From Anoxybacillus thermarum (GTDB taxonomy: Bacteria > Bacillota > Bacilli > Bacillales > Anoxybacillaceae): DNA of 32,914 bases. Position 1 is the first letter of the stretch. Each line of letters starts with the position of its first letter. The stretch is from assembly GCF_000836725.1 (NCBI RefSeq), contig NZ_JXTH01000030.1, forward strand, positions 1-32,914, given 5' to 3'. Of this stretch, positions 1-8,771 are shown piece after piece. Under the pieces are notes generated by a model. That model searched no databases. It was given only the letters and a program-made list of their open reading frames with translations, and was not told where the DNA came from. Made by a program: the position numbers and the translations under genes.

Positions 1-296
1 GTCCAAGCGGGTTGAACAGGCCAAACGGAAGGCAGGACGGTTGTGGGCAGATGTGGTGCGTCAGAATCTACCGTGTCTGCAGCGGTCATCCGGGACGCCG
101 ATCCATCAAGCGTTGTCGGCGCTTCGGGATTTTGGTTGGGTGTAAAAAAATGGAATACAATATCATCACTTCAAGATGAGGGATGAGAGTCCAAAAGCGC
201 TTACGATATCAATTCCTGAAAATGGTTCGCTAACTAGTGATTGACAACACCCGTAGTGAACCGAAAAAATGTTCTCCACAAAGTCTTGACTGACTC
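1..296 (+). mobile_element. 3' end of an insertion sequence, left copy
   Basis: This segment is the exact reverse complement of 32619-32914; base 296 pairs with base 32619 and the match stops at the next base. It contains the end of a transposase reading frame (stop at 143-145) followed by about 150 noncoding bases, as expected for the 3' end of an IS. Base 297 onward is nupP coding sequence, so the IS boundary probably lies at or within a few bases of 296. The IS family is not recognised. The mirror symmetry about the whole window suggests that assembly stopped inside a multicopy element. Confidence 0.85.
2..145 (+). pseudogene. transposase C-terminal fragment (cut by window edge)
   Basis: The frame is open from base 2 to a TAA at 143-145 and encodes 47 residues, starting SKRVEQAKRKAGRLWADVV and ending in FGWV. 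It is basic at its start and has no stop before the end, as expected for the tail of an IS transposase. The catalytic part lies outside the window, so the family (IS4-like or other) cannot be assigned. The identical frame occurs at the right end on the minus strand. It is called a transposase because it sits in a repeated unit next to interrupted genes; no motif identifies it. Confidence 0.6.
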
Positions 297-920
297 ATTA
301 TGATGAACTATATTGCGCTATACGTATCGAATGCGGTCATTCGTTCCGTTTTATCCGATCAAGGTTTTAAATCGGAAAAAATTCATCCGTCAGCATCGTT
401 ACGTTCAGAGTTTTTACAGTCTTTAACTGATTACTCCACGCTTCATTACGGTATTATTATTTCGTTAATTGCAGCTGTTGTCATGTGGTTCTTGCTTGAA
501 AAAACGACGACAGGATATGAACTTCGTGCCGTCGGTTTTAACCAACATGCGTCTCATTATGCAGGGATGAATGTCAACCGCAATATTATATTAGCGATGG
601 TCATTTCAGGAGCATTTGCAGGTATTGCTGGTGCGATGGAAGGGCTAGGAACGTTTGAAAACGTCTCTGTCAAAGCTGGATTTACTGGAGTTGGATTCGA
701 TGGAATTGCGGTTGCCCTCCTTGGTGGAAATAACGCATTTGGAATTATTTTAGCAGCGATCTTATTTGGAGCGTTAAAAGTCGGAGCGCTTGAAATGCCA
801 TCAGCAGCTGATGTGCCGACAGAACTTGTTGACATCGTCATTGCGTTGATTATTTTCTTCGTTGCTTCAAGCTACTTAATTCGTCTCGTGCTTACGCGCT
901 TCAAAAAGGAGGGAAAATAA
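297..920 (+). pseudogene. nupP: nucleoside ABC transporter permease NupP, 5' part missing
   Basis: This is the C-terminal ~207 residues of a BPD_transp_2 family membrane permease of the BmpA/NupNOPQ nucleoside importer type. The reading frame is already open at 297 (Ile-Met-Met-Asn-Tyr), which in Bacillus NupP/YufP lies well inside the protein (full length about 350 aa). The ATG at 300 has no ribosome site, so it is an internal Met. Visible family features are the stretch TTTGYELRAVGFNQHASHYA, the glycine-rich ISGAFAGIAGAMEG, and GVGFDGIAVALLGGN. Several hydrophobic helices follow. The 5' half is separated from this part by the IS at 1-296, so the transporter is probably inactivated in this strain unless the join is an assembly artefact. 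The stop codon touches the nupQ start. Confidence 0.85.
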
Positions 921-1874
921 ATGTTACACATTCTTGAAATTATTATTCCTTCCGCGATTTTCTTTGCGGCACCTCTTATTTTTACGGCGCTTGGTGGCGT
1001 ATTTAGTGAACGCTCCGGCGTTGTCAATATCGGATTAGAAGGATTGATGGTCATCGGTGCATTTACCGGTGTCGTGTTTAACTTAACGTTTGCCGATCAA
1101 TTTGGTGAATTCACACCATGGCTTGCGATGGTTGTCGCGATGGTTGTCGCTTCGATTTTCTCGCTTATGCATGCGGTTGCGGCTATTTCACTTCGTGCGG
1201 ACCAAGTCGTTAGCGGGGTGGCGATCAACTTTTTAGCGTTAGGATTATCGTTGTTCCTTGTGAAAATGTGGTATGGGAAAGGTCAAACAGACCAAGTGCA
1301 AGTTGGTTTTGATAAAATCGATATTCCAATTTTAAGCAAAATTCCTGTTCTCGGTCCAATTTTATTTTCGAATGGATATGTACCATCTTACTTAGCAATT
1401 GTATTAGCATTTGTCGTATGGTACGTCATTTACAAAACACCGTTTGGGCTTCGTCTTCGTGCTGTTGGGGAACATCCGATGGCGGCGGATACGATGGGAA
1501 TTAACGTGGCAAAAATGCGGTACATCGCAGTCATGTTAAGCGGTGCGCTTGCTGGAATTGGCGGTTCGATTTATGCAACGATCATTTCGCGTGATTTTAG
1601 CCATGCGACGATTTCTGGACAAGGGTTTATGGCGCTTGCGGCGATGATTTTCGGAAAATGGCATCCGCTTGGTGCGATGGGAGCAGCGCTTTTCTTCGGA
1701 TTTGCGCAAAGTTTAAGTATCGTTGGACAGGCGATTCCGTTTTTGAAAAACGTACCAACCGTTTACTTGCTCATTTTGCCATATGCTTTAACTATTTTAG
1801 CGTTAACTGGGTTTATCGGACGTGCAGATGCGCCAAAAGCGCTCGGTACGCCATACGTAAAAGGAAAACGTTAA
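921..1874 (+). CDS. nupQ: nucleoside ABC transporter permease NupQ
   Basis: The product is a 317-aa polytopic membrane permease, the partner of NupP in the guanosine/nucleoside importer. With the ATPase NupO and lipoprotein NupN (both outside the window) it would form the transport complex. Conserved parts are GGVFSERSGVVNIGLEGLM near residues 26-44, which is typical of the second permease in this family, and TPFGLRLRAVGEHPMAADTM in the middle. The start ATG directly follows the nupP TAA, with AAGGAGG at 905-911 as ribosome site. A strong terminator follows within 15 bases, so nupQ is the last gene of its operon. If nupP is disrupted upstream, nupQ may be silent or made from the IS. Confidence 0.9.
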   Translation: MLHILEIIIPSAIFFAAPLIFTALGGVFSERSGVVNIGLEGLMVIGAFTGVVFNLTFADQFGEFTPWLAMVVAMVVASIFSLMHAVAAISLRADQVVSGVAINFLALGLSLFLVKMWYGKGQTDQVQVGFDKIDIPILSKIPVLGPILFSNGYVPSYLAIVLAFVVWYVIYKTPFGLRLRAVGEHPMAADTMGINVAKMRYIAVMLSGALAGIGGSIYATIISRDFSHATISGQGFMALAAMIFGKWHPLGAMGAALFFGFAQSLSIVGQAIPFLKNVPTVYLLILPYALTILALTGFIGRADAPKALGTPYVKGKR

Positions 1875-1883
1875 TAGGAAAAA

Positions 1884-1912
1884 GACTTCGGGACAGCCCG
1901 AAGTCTTTTTTT
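1884..1912 (+). terminator. Rho-independent terminator after nupQ
   Basis: A 9-bp perfect stem (GACTTCGGG at 1884-1892 with CCCGAAGTC at 1897-1905) and a 4-base loop are followed by seven T at 1906-1912. It lies 10 bases after the nupQ stop. Confidence 0.93.
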
Positions 1913-1956
1913 CATGCTTTTGATCACGCATAATAAAAGCAAGGAGGGGATTTTTT

Positions 1957-3165
1957 ATGTTGCTGCATCAACTCGTCGATCAATTGTTTTTAGAGTTACA
2001 ACATCCCGTAACGATTGAATCGTACAATTTTGAATTGCTTGCATATAGCGGTCATCACGATGAAACGGATGAGGTGCGCATGCGCACCATTTTAAGCAAA
2101 CGAGCATCCGCTCACGTTTTTCACTACTTACATGAACATGGATGGATGCAAAAAATTGAACAAGCAGACGGAGTCGTTAGCATTCCTCCGCTTCCTGAGA
2201 TTGATCTCGGCGCACGCGCTGTCGTTTGTTTAAAACACGCTGGGAAAGTATATGGATATCTTTGGGTACAAGCCGCGTTTCACGATTTAACAGACGAGCA
2301 ACGGAGGCGCATCGAAGAAGTAGCAAAAGAGGCCGCTCAAATATTACACGAGCAGGTGGGGAAAAGATACAAACGTCAAGAAGAAGTTCATGACCTTTTC
2401 CTTCGCTTTATTCAATACCGTGATATGAGCGAACGAGACGTTCAAATGGAACTACAGTTGCTTGGGGCAACGTTTCCTTCACGATTTGCTGTTGTTGTTT
2501 TTTATGTCGAAAATAACAGGAGAAAAGATGACATCCGGAAATATATGACATGGATAACAAAAGCAACACATGCCCCAATCTTTTTTATTCATCACGATCA
2601 TCCGTTTTTGCTTATTGTTGGGGAAGCACCGACGCAACGCCCGATCGATGTAGTGAACATGATGATCACAAAATTGCAACAAGATTTTCATTGCCGAATT
2701 GATCACGATGTGCTCGTTGGCATTGGCAATGAATATAACGGGCTGCAAAAACTGCGCGACAGCTATAAAGAGGCGATGGAAGTCATTCATTTGAAAAGGC
2801 ACATGGATGAGCCGTTACCGCATGCTTATTGCGATTTAGGTATTTATCGCATCGTTCCATTCATATACGAACAGTATAAACAGCGTAGTTATAAAAACGA
2901 AGCGATTATGAAACTAAAAAAGCACGATGAACAACATGGAACCGATTTTTTGCATACGCTTCGTGCGTACATTCAACACGACTGCAATATGAAACAAACA
3001 GCCGAAAGTTTATACATTCATCCGAATACGTTACATTATCGACTAAAGCGCATGCAGTCGATCACGACTCTTCCGCTGCACGATTTTGAACAACGAATGA
3101 TGTTGTATATCGATCTCCTTTTATACAAATATAAGGAAAGTATTGTGGATGAACAACAAAAATAA
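1957..3165 (+). CDS. putR: PucR-family regulator, probable proline-responsive activator PutR
   Basis: The product is a 402-aa cytoplasmic transcription factor of the PucR/CdaR type. A C-terminal helix-turn-helix is visible around residues 345-370 (AESLYIHPNTLHYRLKRMQ), the hallmark PucR_HTH. The middle holds a CdaR GGDEF-like region and the N-terminal part a putative sensory domain. AAGGAGGGG at 1940-1948 sits 8 bases before the ATG. It lies directly upstream of, and codirectional with, putC-putB-putP. In B. subtilis a PucR-type protein (PutR) activates putBCP in response to proline, so the same role is inferred here from position. It has no visible operon link to nupQ, because a terminator intervenes. 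Another PucR-type role, such as purine or branched-chain catabolism, would fit the family but not the neighbours. Confidence 0.8.
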   Translation: MLLHQLVDQLFLELQHPVTIESYNFELLAYSGHHDETDEVRMRTILSKRASAHVFHYLHEHGWMQKIEQADGVVSIPPLPEIDLGARAVVCLKHAGKVYGYLWVQAAFHDLTDEQRRRIEEVAKEAAQILHEQVGKRYKRQEEVHDLFLRFIQYRDMSERDVQMELQLLGATFPSRFAVVVFYVENNRRKDDIRKYMTWITKATHAPIFFIHHDHPFLLIVGEAPTQRPIDVVNMMITKLQQDFHCRIDHDVLVGIGNEYNGLQKLRDSYKEAMEVIHLKRHMDEPLPHAYCDLGIYRIVPFIYEQYKQRSYKNEAIMKLKKHDEQHGTDFLHTLRAYIQHDCNMKQTAESLYIHPNTLHYRLKRMQSITTLPLHDFEQRMMLYIDLLLYKYKESIVDEQQK

Positions 3166-3182
3166 GCAGAAATGATTATATA

Positions 3183-3213
3183 TTGACGACAAACAATTTT
3201 CAGAAAGTATAAA
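3183..3213 (+). promoter_or_regulatory. putative put operon promoter
   Basis: TTGACG at 3183-3188 and TATAAA at 3208-3213 are 19 bases apart, in the 98-base gap between putR and putC. A second -10-like TATAAT occurs at 3215-3220. An ATG at 3219 lies inside this box and so cannot be the start of putC. The PutR binding site was not identified. Confidence 0.5.
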
Positions 3214-3263
3214 TTATAATGAATCGTAGAATATGTGACAAAATCGTGAAAGGATCGATGCAT

Positions 3264-4811
3264 GTGACTGTACCATACAAACATGAACCGTTTACAAACT
3301 TTACAATGGAGCAAGAAGCAGCTGCGTTTCGTCAAGCGCTTGCTTATGTCGAAACACAGCTTGGACAAGCATATCCAATCATTATTGGAGGAAAACGAAT
3401 CGTTACGGAAGAAAAAGTTGTGTCAGTTAATCCAGCGGATAAACAACAAGTGGTTGGCGTTGCATCAAAAGCGACGAAAGCGCTTGCTGATGAAGCGATG
3501 CAAGCGGCGCTTTCTGCATTTGAAACGTGGAAACGTGTATCGCCGCAGGCACGTGCTGACGTATTGTTTCGCGCAGCCGCGATGTTAAGAAGAAGAAAGC
3601 ATGAATTTTCCGCATGGCTCGTGAAAGAAGTCGGAAAATCGTGGAAAGAAGCGGATGCCGATACCGCAGAAGCGATTGACTTTTTAGAATATTACGCTCG
3701 GCAAATGATCTCTCTTGCCGAGGGTGTGCCTGTGCTTAGCCGCCCAGGAGAGTCTAATCGATTTTTTTATGTGCCGCTTGGTGTCGGGTTAATTATTTCA
3801 CCGTTTAATTTTCCGCTTGCGATTATGGCTGGAACGACGGTTGCTGCCATTGTGACAGGAAACACGGTCATTTTGCGGCCATCCGATCGCGCACCAATTG
3901 TTGCTGCAAAGTTTGTTGAGCTAATGGAACAGGCTGGTCTCCCTCAAGGGGTATTAAACTATCTGCCGGGCGGGGAAGCAGAAGTCGGAGAATATATTGT
4001 TGAACATCCACAAACGCGCTTTATTTCTTTCACAGGATCGCGCGCCGTTGGATGTCGCATTTATGAACGAGCAGCGATTGTTCAACCAGGACAAAAGTGG
4101 CTGAAGCGCGTCATCGCAGAAATGGGTGGAAAAGATGCGATTATCGTTGATCGGGATGCGGATCTTGAATTAGCAGCGCAATCGATCGTTGCTTCCGCCT
4201 TCGGTTTTTCCGGACAAAAATGCTCGGCATGCTCGCGTGCCATCGTTCTTGAAGATGTATATGACGAAGTGCTTGGGCGCGTCGTTGAGTTAACAAAGCA
4301 ATTAAAGGTCGGCAACCCACAAGAGCAAAGCACGTTTATGGGGCCTGTCATTGATCAAGTATCGTACGATAAAATTATGGGCTATATCGAAATTGGCAAG
4401 CAAGAAGGGAGACTCATGACGGGAGGCGAAGGAGACGATACGATGGGATTTTTCATTCAGCCAACCATTTTTGCAGACGTCGCACCAACTGCGCGCATCA
4501 TGCAAGAAGAAATTTTCGGTCCGGTCGTTGCGTTTACGAAAGTGCGTACGTTTGATGAAGCGCTTGAAGTGGCGAACAATACAGATTACGGATTAACAGG
4601 GGCAGTCGTTTCAAACAATCGTGCTCATTTAGAAAAAGCGCGCGAGGAGTTTCATGTTGGAAACTTATACTTCAATCGCGGCTGCACAGGAGCAATTGTT
4701 GGGTACCATCCGTTTGGTGGGTTTAACATGTCAGGAACAGATTCTAAAGCAGGTGGTCCAGACTATTTATTGCTCCATATGCAAGCAAAAACAGTTAGTG
4801 AAATGTTTTAA
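3264..4811 (+). CDS. putC: 1-pyrroline-5-carboxylate (P5C) dehydrogenase
   Basis: This NAD-dependent aldehyde dehydrogenase oxidises P5C/glutamate semialdehyde to glutamate, the second step of proline breakdown. Family features are [20 protein letters not shown], the catalytic Cys in [13 protein letters not shown], the motif [15 protein letters not shown], and a C-terminal [11 protein letters not shown]. The GTG at 3264 is chosen because AAAGGA at 3249-3254 is then 9 bases away. It gives 515 aa, the length of Bacillus RocA/PutC, with an N-terminus ([13 protein letters not shown]) that matches the family. ATG 3258 is the alternative, and the ATG at 3219 lies in the promoter. putB follows 14 bases downstream. 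The protein could also be named RocA or PruA; the put context decides the symbol. Confidence 0.93.
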   Translation: MTVPYKHEPFTNFTMEQEAAAFRQALAYVETQLGQAYPIIIGGKRIVTEEKVVSVNPADKQQVVGVASKATKALADEAMQAALSAFETWKRVSPQARADVLFRAAAMLRRRKHEFSAWLVKEVGKSWKEADADTAEAIDFLEYYARQMISLAEGVPVLSRPGESNRFFYVPLGVGLIISPFNFPLAIMAGTTVAAIVTGNTVILRPSDRAPIVAAKFVELMEQAGLPQGVLNYLPGGEAEVGEYIVEHPQTRFISFTGSRAVGCRIYERAAIVQPGQKWLKRVIAEMGGKDAIIVDRDADLELAAQSIVASAFGFSGQKCSACSRAIVLEDVYDEVLGRVVELTKQLKVGNPQEQSTFMGPVIDQVSYDKIMGYIEIGKQEGRLMTGGEGDDTMGFFIQPTIFADVAPTARIMQEEIFGPVVAFTKVRTFDEALEVANNTDYGLTGAVVSNNRAHLEKAREEFHVGNLYFNRGCTGAIVGYHPFGGFNMSGTDSKAGGPDYLLLHMQAKTVSEMF

Positions 4812-4825
4812 AAGGGGGAATGGCC

Positions 4826-5740
4826 ATGTTTGCACAACTATCGAAAAACATTTTTTTATACGCTTCACAAAGTAAAATGTTAAATCAAGCAGCGAAAAAA
4901 TGGGGGCTCCGTTTCGGGGCTTCCCAAGTCGTTGCGGGGGAAACGATTGAAAGCGCTATCAAAAAAGTGCGTGAACTAAATGAAAAAGGGCTCGTTTGTA
5001 CGCTCGATCATTTGGGAGAGTTCGTTTCAAGTCGCGAAGAAGCCATTGAAGCGACACAATATAACATCCGCACGTTAGAAGCTATTCATCGCGCAGGCGT
5101 TCAAAGCAACTTGTCTGTCAAATTGACGCAGCTTGGGCTTGATATTGACTTTGATTTTTGCTTAAACAATATGCGTCAAATTGTTGAAACGGCGAAACGG
5201 TACAACAACTTCGTGCGCATCGATATGGAAGATTCAGCGCATTGCCAAGCGACGCTCGATTTATTACACGAACTACGCCGCACGTACGACAATGTTGGAA
5301 CTGTCATTCAAGCATATTTATATCGCGCTGAACAAGATGTAAAAGATTTAAAAGGAGTATCGCTTCGTTTAGTGAAAGGAGCGTATAAAGAGCCGCCAGA
5401 AGTGGCGTTTCAAGAGAAACAACAAATTGATGAAAACTACATGAATATCATTCGTCTTCATTTATTAAGCGGAAGCTATACAGCGATTGCAACACACGAT
5501 CATAATATTATCGAAAAAGTAAAAAAGTTTTCTAAAGAAAATAATATTCCGCGTAATCAATTTGAGTTTCAAATGTTATATGGCTTTCGAACAGATATGC
5601 AACAACAGCTTGCGAAAGAAGGTTATACAATGCGCGTATACGTTCCGTTCGGAAATGATTGGTTTGGCTATTTCATGCGCCGATTAGCAGAACGTCCACA
5701 AAACGTCGCGTTCGCATTAAAAGGGTTTTTTGGGAAATAA
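4826..5740 (+). CDS. putB: proline dehydrogenase (FAD)
   Basis: This monofunctional proline dehydrogenase converts proline to P5C with FAD and passes electrons to the membrane quinone pool. The TIM-barrel family shows as TLDHLGEF, SVKLTQLGLDID, FVRIDMEDS, VIQAYLYRAEQD, LRLVKGAYKEP, IATHDHN, FEFQMLYGFR and the C-terminal YFMRRLAERPQN, whose arginines bind the substrate carboxylate in this family. The ATG at 4826 is preferred over the one at 4820 because the GGGGG at 4814-4818 is 7 bases from the former and only 1 from the latter. The result is 304 aa, close to Bacillus PutB. It is cotranscribed with putC, in the order C then B, which is the reverse of the B. subtilis put operon. Confidence 0.92.
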   Translation: MFAQLSKNIFLYASQSKMLNQAAKKWGLRFGASQVVAGETIESAIKKVRELNEKGLVCTLDHLGEFVSSREEAIEATQYNIRTLEAIHRAGVQSNLSVKLTQLGLDIDFDFCLNNMRQIVETAKRYNNFVRIDMEDSAHCQATLDLLHELRRTYDNVGTVIQAYLYRAEQDVKDLKGVSLRLVKGAYKEPPEVAFQEKQQIDENYMNIIRLHLLSGSYTAIATHDHNIIEKVKKFSKENNIPRNQFEFQMLYGFRTDMQQQLAKEGYTMRVYVPFGNDWFGYFMRRLAERPQNVAFALKGFFGK

Positions 5741-5744
5741 TTTT

Positions 5745-5776
5745 TTGTACAAATTGTGAACATATTTTAGTATAAT
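5745..5776 (+). promoter_or_regulatory. possible promoter for putP
   Basis: A TATAAT sits at 5771-5776, with TTGTAC at 5745-5750 (20-base spacer, longer than ideal). It lies in the 85-base gap between putB and putP, and no terminator hairpin was seen there. putP may therefore be read both from the put promoter and from its own. Confidence 0.35.
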
Positions 5777-5825
5777 GATACGTACAAAGGGGTTTTTATA
5801 GACAACAAAGGAAGGGGAGATTGTT

Positions 5826-7283
5826 TTGGTTATTACATCTGTCGTTGTGTATATGGTGGGGATGTTATTCATCGGATATTGGGCGTATAAACGGACATCG
5901 AACTTGTCTGATTATATGTTAGGCGGACGAACGCTTGGTCCAGCCGTTACCGCGTTGAGTGCGGGAGCATCGGATATGAGCGGTTGGTTGTTGCTCGGAT
6001 TGCCGGGAGCGATGTATGCCCAAGGGTTAAGCGCTTCATGGATTGTGATCGGATTAGCTCTTGGAGCGTATGCGAACTGGTTATACGTTGCTCCACGTTT
6101 GCGAGTATATACAGAAGTAGCGAACGATTCGATTACGATTCCGTCGTTTTTAGAAAACCGTTTCGGTGATACATCGAAGTTATTGCGTCTCGTTTCCGGA
6201 TTCGTCATTATGATTTTCTTTACGTTTTACGTTTCTTCTGGTCTCGTTTCTGGTGGGGTCATGTTTAAAAATTCGTTTGGTACAGATTATCATACGGGAT
6301 TATGGATTGTAGCTGGTGTTGTTGTCGCGTACACATTATTCGGGGGATTTTTAGCGGTCAGTTGGACAGACTTTGTGCAAGGACTCATTATGTTTATTGC
6401 GCTTATTCTCGTGCCGGTTGTGACGCTTATGCACATTGGGGGGATTACGGAAACGACGACAACGATTCGCGACATCGATCCGAACTTGCTTGATTTGTTT
6501 AAAGGGACGAGCGTTGTCGGTATCATCTCGCTATTTGCATGGGGGCTTGGCTATTTCGGCCAGCCGCACATTATTGTTCGTTTTATGGCGATCTCCTCGG
6601 TGAAAGAAATGAAACAAGCGCGCCGCATTGGAATGGGCTGGATGATCTTTTCGTCTGTCGGTGCGATGTTAACAGGTCTTTTTGGAATCGCTTACTTTAA
6701 AAAAGCAGGCATGATGTTAGAAGACCCAGAAACCGTATTCATTAAACTTGGGGAAATTTTATTCCATCCGCTTATTACAGGATTTTTACTTGCAGCGATT
6801 TTAGCGGCAATTATGAGTACGATTTCATCTCAATTGCTAGTGACATCTAGTTCACTAACGGAAGATTTATATAAAATTTTATTCCGCCGCTCAGCGTCTG
6901 ATAAAGAGCTTGTATTTGTCGGTCGCTTATCCGTCCTGCTTGTATCGATTGTTGCCTTGTTGCTAGCGTACGAGCAAAATAATACGATTTTAAATCTTGT
7001 CGGTTATGCGTGGGCAGGATTTGGGGCTTCATTCGGTCCTGTGATTATATTAAGTTTGTACTGGCGCCGTATGACAAAATGGGGGGCGCTTGCGGGAATG
7101 ATTGCAGGAGCAACGACAGTCATCGTCTGGGCGAACTCTTCATATGCGAGCGTCATGTACGAAATGGTGCCGGGCTTTATCGCTAGCTTCATTGCCGTGA
7201 TTATCGTCAGCTTGTTGACAGTTACACCTGAAAAACGTGTGACAGAGCAATTTGATACGTTTAAACGTACCATTTCATCATAA
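5826..7283 (+). CDS. putP: sodium/proline symporter
   Basis: The product is a 485-aa sodium:solute symporter (SSS family) with about 12-13 membrane helices that brings proline into the cell for PutB and PutC. Motifs include SDYMLGGRTLGPAVTALSAG, ASDMSGWLLLGLPGAMY and the Na-site region AAILAAIMSTISSQLLVTSS. The start is TTG at 5826, supported by AAGGAAGGGG at 5808-5817 (8-base spacing) and by the fit of the N-terminus to Bacillus PutP. No ATG occurs in frame before residue 10. A bidirectional terminator follows. A general SSS-type cation/solute symporter is the fallback name, but position and sequence both favour proline. Confidence 0.92.
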   Translation: MVITSVVVYMVGMLFIGYWAYKRTSNLSDYMLGGRTLGPAVTALSAGASDMSGWLLLGLPGAMYAQGLSASWIVIGLALGAYANWLYVAPRLRVYTEVANDSITIPSFLENRFGDTSKLLRLVSGFVIMIFFTFYVSSGLVSGGVMFKNSFGTDYHTGLWIVAGVVVAYTLFGGFLAVSWTDFVQGLIMFIALILVPVVTLMHIGGITETTTTIRDIDPNLLDLFKGTSVVGIISLFAWGLGYFGQPHIIVRFMAISSVKEMKQARRIGMGWMIFSSVGAMLTGLFGIAYFKKAGMMLEDPETVFIKLGEILFHPLITGFLLAAILAAIMSTISSQLLVTSSSLTEDLYKILFRRSASDKELVFVGRLSVLLVSIVALLLAYEQNNTILNLVGYAWAGFGASFGPVIILSLYWRRMTKWGALAGMIAGATTVIVWANSSYASVMYEMVPGFIASFIAVIIVSLLTVTPEKRVTEQFDTFKRTISS

Positions 7284-7287
7284 GAAA

Positions 7288-7313
7288 AAGGTGTCCGAAC
7301 AGGGCACCTTTTT
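7288..7313. terminator. bidirectional terminator between putP and the chemoreceptor gene
   Basis: AAGGTGTCC (7288-7296) pairs with GGGCACCTT (7302-7310) with one G-U. A-rich sequence precedes it and T-rich sequence follows. It sits between two converging genes and overlaps the end of the minus-strand gene at 7312. Confidence 0.85.
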
Positions 7314-8583
7314 ACGTTGAAAACTGTCGGATCGCTCGTTTCATCTCGTTTGAAATATGTTCTGATTTTGAAGCGGATGTTGCGATTTGCTCGACAATTT
7401 CATTTGTTTCAATTAATCGGCTAGATAATTCATTTACTTCTTGGGCGCTGTTTGCTGTCGCTGTAGATACTTCATGAATGGAAGTAATCATCTCATGTAA
7501 AGCGCGATTTAATCCGGTAGCTGTTTGGCTAAATTGGGCAACAACTTCTTCAATAAAAGAAGCTGTTTGTTCATATTGTTTTGTCACAGTTTTCATTTGT
7601 TCATAATCGCGTTGAACATCTGTCGAGATGTATGCTATTGTAGCTGAAGCGCTCGTTGACAACTGTTCTACAGCGGATGTTAACTGTTTGGCAACGTGTT
7701 GAATATTTTCAACTGCTTGTTGTGATTGTTCAGCTAGTTTACGAATTTCCTCGGCAACGACTGCAAATCCTTTTCCTTGCTCTCCAACGCGCGAAGCTTC
7801 AATAGAGGCGTTGAGTGCTAATAAATTTGTTTGTTTTGCGATATTCATAATTGTATTTGTAAATAGTTCAATATCTGTTATGACTTGTGAAGCCTCAATC
7901 GCTTTCTCTAGCTTTCTTTTCGTTTCTGCTAACAGTTCACTTGCTTTTTCTGATGATGACGTGACGATACGATCTGTATGGATCGCTTGTTGGCGAATGG
8001 ATGAGGCATTTTGTTCACCTTCTTTCATTTTATGAATCATTCGCTGAACAGCGTGTTCGATTTCTTTTGATGTTGCAGACATTTGCTCAGCAAACGCCGC
8101 AGTTTCTTCGACATTTCCAGACACGTTTTTCGTAGACGATGAAATATGTGCAAGATGATCACTCAAATGACGAATATCACTATAGACGGTGGAAACGATT
8201 CCATCAAGTTCGTGAGCCTCGTGCTGAATGCGCCAAATCATCGTTGCTAGCGTATCCAACACACTGTTAAAGTTTGCGACGATACGGCCAACTTCATCGT
8301 TGCTTTTTAAAGTGAGTCGAGCAGTTAAATCTCCACGCTGTACAATCGTTTCAAACTGTTTGTTCATTTCTTTCATTGCGCGAATTAACGTCACTTTTCC
8401 GACAAAAAAACTAATGAGTCCAACGATGATACCTGCTCCGACGCAAAGAAGTGTAAAATATGTAGCGTATGACGGGTGTTTATATGTTGTAAAAAAACTA
8501 GCAACGATCGGAAAAGCGAGTCCCATCACAATACCTGTTCCAATAGAAATAAGCAAAAAACGACCTGTTACACTTAACAACAC
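7312..8583 (-). CDS. methyl-accepting chemotaxis protein without a periplasmic-type sensor domain
   Basis: This chemoreceptor signals to CheA/CheW. Two or more hydrophobic segments fill the first ~65 residues, followed by a HAMP-like linker ([20 protein letters not shown]). A long helical signalling domain carries the conserved tip [13 protein letters not shown] and [16 protein letters not shown]. There is no extracellular domain between the membrane helices, so it probably senses a membrane state or an internal cue. A longer frame opens at TTG 8643, but that TTG is part of a good -35 box. GGGGGTGA at about 8588-8595 precedes GTG 8583 and TTG 8580, so translation should begin at one of these two (about 423 aa). 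The gene stands alone, convergent with putP. Confidence 0.88.
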   Translation of the reverse strand: MLLSVTGRFLLISIGTGIVMGLAFPIVASFFTTYKHPSYATYFTLLCVGAGIIVGLISFFVGKVTLIRAMKEMNKQFETIVQRGDLTARLTLKSNDEVGRIVANFNSVLDTLATMIWRIQHEAHELDGIVSTVYSDIRHLSDHLAHISSSTKNVSGNVEETAAFAEQMSATSKEIEHAVQRMIHKMKEGEQNASSIRQQAIHTDRIVTSSSEKASELLAETKRKLEKAIEASQVITDIELFTNTIMNIAKQTNLLALNASIEASRVGEQGKGFAVVAEEIRKLAEQSQQAVENIQHVAKQLTSAVEQLSTSASATIAYISTDVQRDYEQMKTVTKQYEQTASFIEEVVAQFSQTATGLNRALHEMITSIHEVSTATANSAQEVNELSSRLIETNEIVEQIATSASKSEHISNEMKRAIRQFST

Positions 8584-8614
8584 ATATGTCACCCCCGACA
8601 AAAAGACTATTACA

Positions 8615-8643
8615 AAAATACTATAAGCGTGTATGCCTGACAA
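8615..8643 (-). promoter_or_regulatory. promoter of the chemoreceptor gene
   Basis: On the minus strand TTGTCA (8643-8638) and TATTTT (8620-8615) are exactly 17 bases apart. They lie about 30 bases before the ribosome site and GTG/TTG starts at 8583/8580. It looks like a sigma-A site; no sigma-D motility consensus was seen. Confidence 0.55.
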
Positions 8644-8771
8644 TACATGTATATGTATTTTTTTGAATTTTTTACACAGTATTTATGTTGTTTGTGATAT
8701 ATTTACAAAAAAGTAGTTATATCATTACACAATTTACATATTTACAGATTGTATGTTTGGAGTGGATAAAA

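Noticed and set aside
557-841. Minus-strand frame opposite nupP and many similar long antisense frames (for example 8717-9244, 12586-13110, 25661-26158)
   Set aside because: They lie exactly opposite well-supported genes, lack ribosome sites and have low-complexity composition typical of shadow frames.
3219-3263. Longer N-terminus for putC from ATG 3219
   Set aside because: The ATG lies in a -10-like TATAAT, has no ribosome site and adds residues absent from the family.
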